Shown: in pieces, positions 1 through 6,900 of the stretch | How the letters are laid out: every line of letters begins with the position of its first letter | Position numbering within the stretch: position 1 is the first letter of the stretch | Origin: an uncultured Clostridia bacterium | GTDB taxonomy: Bacteria; Bacillota; Clostridia; Christensenellales; Borkfalkiaceae | Length of the DNA stretch: 10,105 nt | Direction of reading: 5' to 3' | Assembly: GCA_944376035.1 (NCBI GenBank) | Contig: CALWBJ010000153.1 | Location: 1-10,105, forward strand | The notes under the pieces: generated by a model | Databases searched by the model: none | What the model saw: only the letters and a program-made list of their open reading frames with translations | What the model was told of the DNA's origin: nothing | Position numbers and translations under genes: made by a program

Positions 1-1
1 C

Positions 2-145
2 GGGAGACTGTCGGAAGTTTATCCCGCCTTATTTACCGTTACGCCTTTTGATAAGAATTTCAAAGGAAAGACTTCATATTCTTATTCTGAATACATGTGC
101 GGTAAGGTAAAACTCACCGAACGCGAAGAAGGCGTGCAGAATTAA
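2..145 (+). CDS. C-terminal end of an unidentified protein (partial)
   Basis: An open frame enters from the left edge and ends at TAA 143-145, giving the last 47 residues of a protein. It starts GRLSEVYPALFTVTPFDK and ends EREEGVQN. I do not recognise the family. The tail is mixed polar and aromatic, has no membrane segment or sorting motif, and contains one Cys (SEYMCGKVKL). The frame is supported by coding-like composition and by a strong hairpin terminator about 85 bp after the stop. The next gene downstream is on the same strand but has its own promoter candidate, so this is probably the last gene of its own transcript. Confidence 0.6.
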   Translation, partial: GRLSEVYPALFTVTPFDKNFKGKTSYSYSEYMCGKVKLTEREEGVQN

Positions 146-230
146 AAGCATTCGTTAAAGTATTGTTAAGTTAAATAACGATACGAACGGGAGAGCATCA
201 GAAAAGATAACGCATAATAAAAAACAATCT

Positions 231-262
231 GTGCGGGCGCGGAAATTTTTCCGCGCCCGCAC
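231..262 (+). terminator. GC-rich hairpin terminator after the partial upstream gene
   Basis: A perfect 15-bp inverted repeat (arms 231-245 and 248-262, centre TT) has a GTGCGGGCGCGG outer stem. It is followed on the plus strand by ATAATTTTAAATTT, which is only a modest U-tract, and preceded by an A-run that gives a T-run on the minus strand. It could therefore work in both directions. Its place between a stop codon and the next promoter supports a terminator role for the upstream gene. Confidence 0.75.
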
Positions 263-331
263 ATAATTTTAAATTTAACAGGCGCATGCAGAATTAAGGT
301 TTTTTAAAATATTTTATTGAGTTTATTATTT

Positions 332-363
332 TTGTCATAAAAACCCCGTAAGCGATATAAAAT
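332..363 (+). promoter_or_regulatory. Candidate promoter of the SPOCS-LysM/ispE unit (sigma-A or sigma-E-like)
   Basis: Two overlapping readings are possible. The sigma-A reading is TTGTCA (332-337), an 18-bp spacer and TATAAA (356-361). The sporulation sigma-E-like reading is TCATAAA (335-341), 14 bp and TATAAAAT (356-363), which resembles the B. subtilis sigma-E pattern. Either would start transcription about 20 nt before the ribosome binding site AAGGAGGGG at 385-393. The sigma-E reading suits a spore-associated first gene but not an essential isoprenoid gene behind it, so both may be used. Confidence 0.45.
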
Positions 364-395
364 GTATTGTACGATGAGAAGTTTAAGGAGGGGTT

Positions 396-1901
396 ATGTT
401 GCAAGAACCTGTTTATGAGACAATTAGTTTCAGCGGTAAAACAGCCGGTATAAGTGAAAAATTAAGACCTGAATGCAGAACGGAAATTCCGTCGGAAGCG
501 GTAGGCAAAGTCCTGAGCGTCAACGCTTTTGCCGTTATCAATAATTCAGAGGTCGGAGACTCGCATATCAAATACGGCGGAAAAGTAATGTTTTATGTTT
601 GCTATGAGAGTGAAGGGCAACTTAAAAAATGTGAATGCGGAACGGAATTTCTGGGCAATATCGCCTCGGAATTTGCCGAGAGCGGTTGCAGTGAGTATAT
701 CTCGGTAAACGTGGATAAAACCGATTATGACCTGTCAGGCGTAAGGCTTTCGGTTTATGCAAACATAACCGTGAATATAGACCTCTATGCTTCGGAAAAA
801 GTAAACGCGCTTTCGGACGGAGAAGGCCTGGTTCTCGATAAGAAAGACATATCTTATTCGAGAAGTTACGGCGTAAAGAAAGGCGCGTATCCCGTCGAAG
901 AGGAATTCGAAATAAATTATCCCGTTGCCGAGGTGCTTTCGCATAAGGCGGGCGCGGTTCTCACCGCCGTTCAGTGCGGCGTAGGCTGCATAATCGTTGA
1001 CGGAGAAGTACATATCAGCGCGCTATTGTTGCAAAATACCGAAAAAAGCGATATAATAAGAGAAAACAGAACGGTGCCTTTCCGTATGGAAATAGAGTAT
1101 GAAGAGGCGATGCCGACAATGCAGGCCGCGGCGCGCGTCAGCGAAAAATCATTTAAAACAGATATATCCGTCGATGCGGATAACAATAAGAGCGTAGTTA
1201 ACGTCAACGTGGTTTTGCAGTTTGAGGGAGAAGCGTTCAGCGAGGAAAACGCCACGATTGCGGAAGACGCTTTCAGTCTTACCGATAAAATCGAACCCGA
1301 ATTCGGCGAATATACCTACCGCAGCGCGGCGGAACTCAGAAGTTGCCGTACGAGGATAGGACTCAGGGCGGTCATGGACGAAATACCTGCCGGGTCAAGA
1401 CTGATGGCGATAGGCGGCGAAAAAGCCGAAGTGGTTTCCGTGGAGTGCTCGGACGGCATTAAAATCACGGGAACGCTCACCGCTTACGGATATTTCCGTA
1501 CTTCGGAAGGCGGTAACTTTACGGTAAGGCTTGAAGCGCCTTTTGAAACGGCGCCCGATTGCCCCGCGGTTTCCGACTGCGAACAGTCCGTAACAGTCTT
1601 CGTCGATAAAGTTAACGCAAGGCTTGTTTCTCTTACCGAAGCCGAAATGGAAGCCGACCTCATTATTACCGTCTGCTCTGAACAGAAAAGGAAAATCAGG
1701 TTCATTAAAGACGTAAAATCTTTGGGCGAAAAGGAAATTTGTAACAGCGCCATAAGCGTCTACATTCCTTTGGAAGGCGAAGACTTATGGTCTCTTTCAA
1801 AAAGGCTCAACGCCTGCCCGGACGAAATCTGCGCCACAAATAAGGATTTGCAGTTCCCGCTTACCGGAAAGGAACGTATACTTGTATACAGAAAAAAATA
1901 A
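396..1901 (+). CDS. SPOCS (DUF3794) domain protein with C-terminal LysM domain
   Basis: This 501-residue protein carries three successive beta-rich SPOCS/DUF3794-type modules, at about residues 35-130, 175-275 and 320-430. Each has the characteristic alternating pattern, for example IKYGGKVMFYVCYESEG near 58-74 and IKITGTLTAYGYF near 355-367. A LysM-like domain ends the protein at about 454-499 (IPLEGEDLWSLSKRLN, then DEICATNKDL and GKERILVYR). LysM domains bind peptidoglycan or related glycans, and SPOCS proteins are associated with spore envelope formation in Clostridia. No signal peptide is seen, which fits assembly from the mother-cell cytoplasm onto the forespore. The ATG lies 2 nt after the ribosome binding site AAGGAGGGG (385-393). 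ispE follows after 36 bp, an arrangement I recall as common in Clostridia. Domain identity is by recognition; the specific spore role is inference. Confidence 0.85.
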   Translation: MLQEPVYETISFSGKTAGISEKLRPECRTEIPSEAVGKVLSVNAFAVINNSEVGDSHIKYGGKVMFYVCYESEGQLKKCECGTEFLGNIASEFAESGCSEYISVNVDKTDYDLSGVRLSVYANITVNIDLYASEKVNALSDGEGLVLDKKDISYSRSYGVKKGAYPVEEEFEINYPVAEVLSHKAGAVLTAVQCGVGCIIVDGEVHISALLLQNTEKSDIIRENRTVPFRMEIEYEEAMPTMQAAARVSEKSFKTDISVDADNNKSVVNVNVVLQFEGEAFSEENATIAEDAFSLTDKIEPEFGEYTYRSAAELRSCRTRIGLRAVMDEIPAGSRLMAIGGEKAEVVSVECSDGIKITGTLTAYGYFRTSEGGNFTVRLEAPFETAPDCPAVSDCEQSVTVFVDKVNARLVSLTEAEMEADLIITVCSEQKRKIRFIKDVKSLGEKEICNSAISVYIPLEGEDLWSLSKRLNACPDEICATNKDLQFPLTGKERILVYRKK

Positions 1902-1937
1902 AATATTTCAATCAAATAAAAAAACAAGGATTGACTA

Positions 1938-2789
1938 ATGAAAAAAATAAAGATAAAAATACCCGCGAAAATAAATCTTACTCTTGATATTAAGGGTGTG
2001 AAAAACGGTTATCACGTCATCAGGTCGCTCGTAACGTCGGTTAATCTTTATGACGAGATAACCGTTTCGGCGCGCAAAGATAATCTTATAACCCTTAAAG
2101 AAATAGGTATACGCGCAGGGTGTAACCTGACCGACAATACGGCATATAAAGCCGCCAGGCTTTTTACGGAGACCTATTCTTCAAACGGCGTAAATATAAC
2201 CGTTAATAAAAATATCCCCGTCGGCGGCGGACTCGGCGGTTCTTCTGCGGATATAGCGGGTGTGCTCATGGGCATGAACGCGCTGTACGGCGCGGACTTC
2301 AATATTATAGCGCTTGCAAATCATCTCGGCAGCGACTCGGGATATATGTTAGAGGGCGGGTTTGCGATAATTTCAGACAGGGGCAACATAGTATCTCCGC
2401 TCAGAATAGACCGTACATTGTATATGCTCTTAATAACGCATGAAAAGCCTGTCACGGCGCGCGAGTGCTATAAGGCTTTTGACTCCGAGGGTAAAAATTA
2501 TGAAGAGTGCACCGACCGCGCGGTGGAAAGACTTGTTGCCGGCGATATAGCGGGAATGTGTAAGTTATGTAAAAATCATCTTTTCCGGGCGGCGGAGTCA
2601 ATCGTTCCGGAAATTCAGTCAAGCGTTTATGCGCTCAAAGTCGAGCGGGCACTGCTCTCAACCGTCACCGGCAGCGGTTCGGCGGTATTCGGAGTGTTTG
2701 CCGATAAAAAACAAAGAGACACCGCGTATAAAACGCTGTTGCCGCGATACGGTAAAAGGCTTATAAAGATAGAGACCGTCAATGGATAA
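1938..2789 (+). CDS. ispE: 4-diphosphocytidyl-2-C-methyl-D-erythritol kinase (IspE)
   Basis: A 283-residue cytoplasmic GHMP kinase of usual IspE length. It phosphorylates the 2-hydroxyl of CDP-methylerythritol with ATP in the MEP isoprenoid pathway. Visible signatures are the N-terminal IPAKINLTLDI with the family catalytic Lys at K11, NGYHVIRS at 23-30, the ATP-binding glycine-rich loop PVGGGLGGSSAD at 94-105, the catalytic Asp candidate D133 in LGSDSGYML, and the C-terminal GHMP loop TVTGSGSAVFGVF at 242-254. The loop after D133 is unusual: SGY replaces the more common VPF. The protein is thus divergent but keeps both catalytic residues. The ATG is preceded by AAGGA at 1926-1930. The gene shares a transcript with the SPOCS-LysM gene upstream, and transcription should end at the hairpin at 2931-2968. 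Confidence 0.88.
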   Translation: MKKIKIKIPAKINLTLDIKGVKNGYHVIRSLVTSVNLYDEITVSARKDNLITLKEIGIRAGCNLTDNTAYKAARLFTETYSSNGVNITVNKNIPVGGGLGGSSADIAGVLMGMNALYGADFNIIALANHLGSDSGYMLEGGFAIISDRGNIVSPLRIDRTLYMLLITHEKPVTARECYKAFDSEGKNYEECTDRAVERLVAGDIAGMCKLCKNHLFRAAESIVPEIQSSVYALKVERALLSTVTGSGSAVFGVFADKKQRDTAYKTLLPRYGKRLIKIETVNG

Positions 2790-2930
2790 TGCCGTGAAAA
2801 CTTATTGCCTGCTTTACGCTTATTGTTTTAGGATTTTCGTGGTTTTAACGGGTTATAAAATTTATAAAAAAGTTAATAATTGCTTTTGAAAATATTTTTA
2901 AAAATTATTAATTTAAAAATAGTTATAATA

Positions 2931-2968
2931 CGCCGCGTCCCCGCAGAATTTTCTGCGGGGACGCGGCG
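2931..2968. terminator. Bidirectional hairpin terminator between convergent ispE and XRE gene
   Basis: A perfect 18-bp inverted repeat (arms 2931-2948 and 2951-2968, centre TT) has an outer stem starting CGCCGCGTCCCCGCAG. It sits between two genes that point toward each other. The U-tract is weak on the plus side (GCTTTAAAT); on the minus side the arm is followed by TATTATAACTATTTTT. The rest of 2790-3091 is AT-rich with no convincing gene. Confidence 0.7.
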
Positions 2969-3091
2969 GCTTTAAATACAGTTTTATAAAAGCCGTTTTC
3001 CGCCGTTCATATATGTATAAAACGTTATTAAAATATTACAAAAAATTATACTCAATTATCAGCGCAAATTTATGGAATACTTTTAACTTGT

Positions 3092-3436
3092 TCATTCTAA
3101 ACGCGCTTTTTTCAGGAGGTCGGCATATTCGAGTATCCTGTTCTGCGACATGGGCGAACAGTCCCTGAATGTCATTATAAGTTTCTTTTCGGCAGTCGAT
3201 AGCGGTCCTTTGTATTTTTGGGAAACAGAATAATTAAGTTCCGAGCCTTTTTCTTTGCCGAGAAGATAGTCTACCGTAACGTTAAAATATTCCGAAAAAG
3301 CCAGAAGCAGTTTATAGGGCGCTTGCCTGATTTCGTTTTCGTAATTGGCAACGGTGCTTGCAGGCAGACCTATCTCCTTTGCAAATTCACTCCTCTTCAA
3401 TCCGCTCTCCATTCTCAATTCTTTTAATCTGAACAT
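3092..3436 (-). CDS. XRE-family helix-turn-helix transcriptional regulator
   Basis: This 114-residue protein has an N-terminal Cro/C1-type HTH at about residues 1-62: FRLKELRMESGLKRSEFAKE, then IGLPASTVANYENEIRQAPYK with the recognition helix around STVANYENE, and FNVTVDYLLG, the usual end of this domain in Bacillota. A short linker (65-80) leads to a helical C-terminal part (about 81-112, LSTAEKKLIMTFRD and MSQNRILEYADLLKKA), similar to the small dimerising tail of many such regulators. No ligand or peptidase domain is present. The ATG at 3434-3436 is preceded by an AAAGAGAG ribosome binding site. The gene is transcribed divergently from the 1210-residue surface protein, and repeated candidate operator sites lie between them, so it plausibly represses itself and that gene (inference). 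Confidence 0.88.
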   Translation of the reverse strand: MFRLKELRMESGLKRSEFAKEIGLPASTVANYENEIRQAPYKLLLAFSEYFNVTVDYLLGKEKGSELNYSVSQKYKGPLSTAEKKLIMTFRDCSPMSQNRILEYADLLKKARLE

Positions 3437-3502
3437 TTTTTAATCTCTCTTTATAAAAATTTCATTTATATCTTTTTAAATGTTTACCTTTTTTAAATTT
3501 AT

Positions 3503-3530
3503 AATATACTTTAAAAAAATTTTTTTACTA
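3503..3530 (-). promoter_or_regulatory. Candidate promoter of the XRE regulator
   Basis: On the minus strand there is a -10 candidate TATATT (3508-3503) and a weak -35 TAGTAA (3530-3525) with a 16-bp spacer made largely of an A7T7 tract. The arrangement closely matches the better-supported hup promoter in this window, which also has an A7T7 spacer of 16 bp. The weak -35 keeps confidence low. Confidence 0.35.
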
Positions 3531-3532
3531 TT

Positions 3533-3617
3533 TCATTCATTTTAAGTTGACAACACCCGTTTTGTATGGTAATATAATTCAAAATGAATGATTATTGCTA
3601 TTTTTAATTCAAAATGA
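3533..3617. promoter_or_regulatory. Candidate operator cluster: three AAAATGA sites around a promoter
   Basis: Site A is TCATTCATTTT (3533-3543), the exact inverted complement of site B AAAATGAATGA (3581-3591). Sites B and C share the 13-mer TAATTCAAAATGA (3575-3587 and 3605-3617), exactly 30 bp apart, about three helical turns. Site A ends 3 bp before the forward -35 and site B begins at the last base of the -10. It also lies just beyond the candidate -35 of the divergent XRE gene. This is the geometry expected of a repressor controlling both promoters; the XRE protein is the obvious candidate (inference). Confidence 0.5.
3547..3575 (+). promoter_or_regulatory. Sigma-A promoter reading toward the large surface protein
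   Basis: TTGACA (3547-3552), a 17-bp spacer and TAATAT (3570-3575) make a near-consensus housekeeping promoter. The predicted start is near 3582, which gives a leader of about 400 nt before the surface-protein ATG at 3986. No convincing gene intervenes. Confidence 0.75.
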
Positions 3618-3985
3618 GTTTTGCGTTTATATTAAAAAAGCGCTGCAAGTAAAGGTTCTTGCCTGTAAAGACGTAATGCGGAGGCGGCGAATGAACTGAA
3701 ATAAAAAACAAAAAAAGAGTGGTTGAGATTTAAAAGACATATAAAAACTTTTATTTAGATTAAGAAACGGGAGGGCAAAACTCGTGAAGAGTCAATAATG
3801 ACGGTAATCATGTTTAATAATGTGAGTTCAAATGTGAGGTCAGAGATTTAATATTGAATCGTACTGACCGCTGAGGCTTAATCAGGAAATTAAACAACTC
3901 TATTAAATCAGGAAATGAAACAACGCTATTAAAAATAAAGACTAATGATTTTAAATAATGTATTTAAAGTTAAAGGAGAAAGAAC
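3582..3985 (+). other. Long untranslated leader of the surface-protein gene
   Basis: About 400 nt with no supportable gene lie between the promoter and the surface-protein start. It holds operator site C (3605-3617), a small hairpin GCAAG/CTTGC (3645-3649 with 3658-3662), a GGGAGGGCAAAACTC stretch near 3769-3783, a 26-bp tandem duplication (3880-3931) and the ribosome binding site AAAGGAG (3972-3978). Only very short frames of 2 to 17 codons are open. I could not match a known riboswitch class. A structured or regulatory leader is possible but unproven. Confidence 0.45.
3880..3931 (+). repeat. 26-bp tandem direct duplication in the leader
   Basis: Two abutting 26-bp copies, 3880-3905 and 3906-3931, begin AATCAGGAAAT and end CTATTA. 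They differ at only two positions, both T to G (copy positions 12 and 20). The repeat ends 54 bp before the ATG of the surface protein. Copy-number change here could alter leader length or structure (inference). Confidence 0.85.
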
Positions 3986-6900
3986 ATGACAAAAATTGCT
4001 AAAAGAAGTATTTTTACACTTCTCTCGCTTATACTTGTCGCGGCATTTGCGGCGACGGCATATTCGTTTACTTCGACGATGGCGGCGGAAGGGGAGAGCA
4101 ATGTGGAAAAGTTTATCAGAATCGTAAGGACTTTCGAAGGAAAGGAAATTGACGACAATCTGCTTATTTCGCCCGAGGCAAAAGCGTTTGCCGAGGAAAA
4201 CGGAGCGATATATCTGTATCTTACTCCCGCTCCACAAGGTCTTACCGACGAAGAGAAAGCGGGGTTGCCGGAAGAAATTAAAAATCTTTATGAGCAGGTT
4301 TACGCTGTTTTTGCCGAGCCGTATGCGGTTAAAGCGAAAATAGCGGCGCTTTATGATTTTGCAAACACCGATATAAAGGATATTATGTATGCAGAGAATG
4401 CCGAAGTGGAAAGCATAGCGGCGAAATACGAGGCGCTGAGCGAAAACGGTAAAACGCTTGTTGAGTCTCTGATTTTTAACGGATTAGACAATCTTAACAA
4501 AGCGCGCGATAATCTCAAAAAGAAGAAAGACCGGATAGATTCGGCGATAGCCGCAATAAACAATATCACATATTACAATGCGGAAAGTAAGACTATGGAG
4601 TCGGCAGCGGAGGGAAACGAGATAGTGCTTTCAAGTAAATCGGATATCGACGCCGCTACCGAAGCGTTAAACTTTGTTTACGAGAGGGATATTTTCAGTG
4701 AAGACCTTGACGGCGAACGTATTTTCATAGAAAATCTTGAAGTTTATTCTTCCGCGCTTTCAGATTATCAGGCCTGGGTAGATAAAGCGAATGCTGTTAA
4801 AGAAAATATTACCGAAGTTTCAAAGTCCGTAATCGAGGGAGAGGTATACTACACCAAAAAAGAGGATATAGAAAACGCGAAGACGGCTTATGACGATTTG
4901 TATGAACAAGATAAACGACTTAATCAGGAAGGCAATGTAAACTATAACGATTTACAGTCCTTAATAGACCAATCGGTAAAAACCTTGCTTGACGGTATGC
5001 TCGACGAAATAAGCGCGATAGAGGGAAAAATAGCAAACGTCGTAACGCTTATAGAGAGTATACCCGACGGAGGCGCCTTGCTGTACACGGCAGAACACAA
5101 TGAACTTATAAAGGCCGCCGAGGAGGCTTTTAGAGCGCTCGATGCGGATATAAAAGCAAACGATTCTGCGGTTTACGGAGGCGCGGCAGGGGCTTACTTT
5201 GTAACGGGTTACGACAAAATGGCAGACGCGAGAAAAACCTGGGACGGCTGGAAAACAGAAGTTGATTCGCTTGTCGGTCTTCTTAACGAACTTGTGAAAA
5301 ACGACGGCACGGAGGGATTCAATATCGTAAATGCCTTCATTGAGATTAAGAACAAATTCGATGCTTTTACGGAAGAGCAGAAAACCGAGTTCAGAAATAC
5401 CGTGATAGATTTTGCCGACGGCCAAAATTCCTGCAATGATGTAATGGCATACTATCAGGCGAAAATAAACCGCATAAATTCTGCGGTATTACCTGTTATA
5501 AATCTTATAGGGATGATTCCCGAAACCGCTACCGTAACCAAAGATTACTATAACGCGCTTAAAGCGGCGGAAGACGCATATAACGCCCTTGCGGAAGAAT
5601 ATAAAACTCCCGTTAATTATGTTACAAACGTAGATGTTCTTGAAAAAGCGCGCGCCGATTACGATAAACTTACCGAGGACGTAACCGCATGGCAGAATAA
5701 ACTGAAAAATATAACTCTCGGCTATGTGCATACCGACAATATGAATTTGGTTGACGAAAGCGTAGAACTTTTCAATAATATTTCCGAAACCGCGAAGGAA
5801 GTCATAATGACATCGTCAGAGGGCGACGCTTATTATGACGACTATAATAAATATCTTGCCGCGATAGACGAAAAAGCCGCGCTTCTTGACGCGTTGAAAG
5901 AAATTGCCGTGTCAATGAACGCGCTTGACTCAAATCAGCCTTCAATGGAAGACATAGCCGCTTACGATGCCGCATATCAGGAAGTGAAGGGAAAATTTGA
6001 CGCTCTCAGCAATACAGACAAAGAATGGTTTGTTTCACGCGAAGACTATTTCGCAGATGAGGAAAATACGGTAACTTATAAAGCGGCTTACGAAAAATAT
6101 CTTTCCGTTCTGGATAATGCCGCGGCGGTACATGTCGAGGTATTGATTGCCGACATATTAACCCCCGTAACGCTGGCGGGAAAAGCGACGATAGATTCTG
6201 CAAGAGCAGGGTATGACGCGCTTTCGGACGTTCAGAAGTCAAAAGTCAGGAATTATCAGTCTCTCACTGACGCGGAGAGCGCGCTCAACTTACTTACCGC
6301 CGAACTCGACGCATGGACGGATAGCGTAGAGGCGCTTATGGGCGGGACTGATATGGAAAATTTATGGAGCGTGGATCTCGACGCCGTTGCCGCACTTGAA
6401 GAAACTTATTCAGGTTACGATTCGGACGAACAGGCTTACGTTGCCGAAGGCAGAAGACTTTTAGACAGTATAAAAGCCAAATCGGACGAAAGAATCGCCG
6501 ATCTCGGAAACAGAATAAGCGGGATTCCGTCGACGATTAACAAGAGTGATAAAGAAGTTCTTGAAAATATCAGAAATGATTACGAAAAACTGCATGATAC
6601 ACAAAAAGTATCGGTTGATTACCAAACTTTCATGACTCAGTACAACAAAGTGATTTTTGCATCATACTTTGATCAGGCTGTCAATACCATAAAAAAAGAG
6701 GTGGACGCGGGACATTTCGTGCTCGAAGATAAAATTGCCGTAGATATGTTGAAAAGCGTGCTTACCTCTGCATCCGCAGAACTGAGAGGACTTGTAGAAA
6801 CGGCTGATATTCTCGACGAGATAGAACAGGCTTACGAAGGCAAAGAACTGAAAGACCTTACGACCGAATATGAAAACCTTGAAAATCTTATTAAAGAAAA

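Noticed and set aside
135..297. 11-bp exact repeat TGCAGAATTAA at the end of the first gene and again at 287-297
   Set aside because: Two short copies with no associated structure or gene; most likely chance or a trivial duplication.
3765..3815. c-di-GMP-I (GEMM) riboswitch-like string GGGCAAAACTCGTGAAGAGT
   Set aside because: The GGGCAAA plus GNRA-like capped hairpin resembles the motif, but the required GACGCAAAGCC partner strand is absent (CAATAATGACGGTAATC is found instead) and no second stem could be drawn.
3799..3852. 17-codon frame MTVIMFNNVSSNVRSEI in the leader
   Set aside because: The nearest ribosome binding site is about 25 nt away and the frame is too short to separate from chance in AT-rich DNA.
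3929..4237. Minus-strand frames at the start of the surface-protein gene
   Set aside because: They run antisense through the signal peptide and ribosome binding site of a strongly supported gene and have no ribosome binding site of their own.
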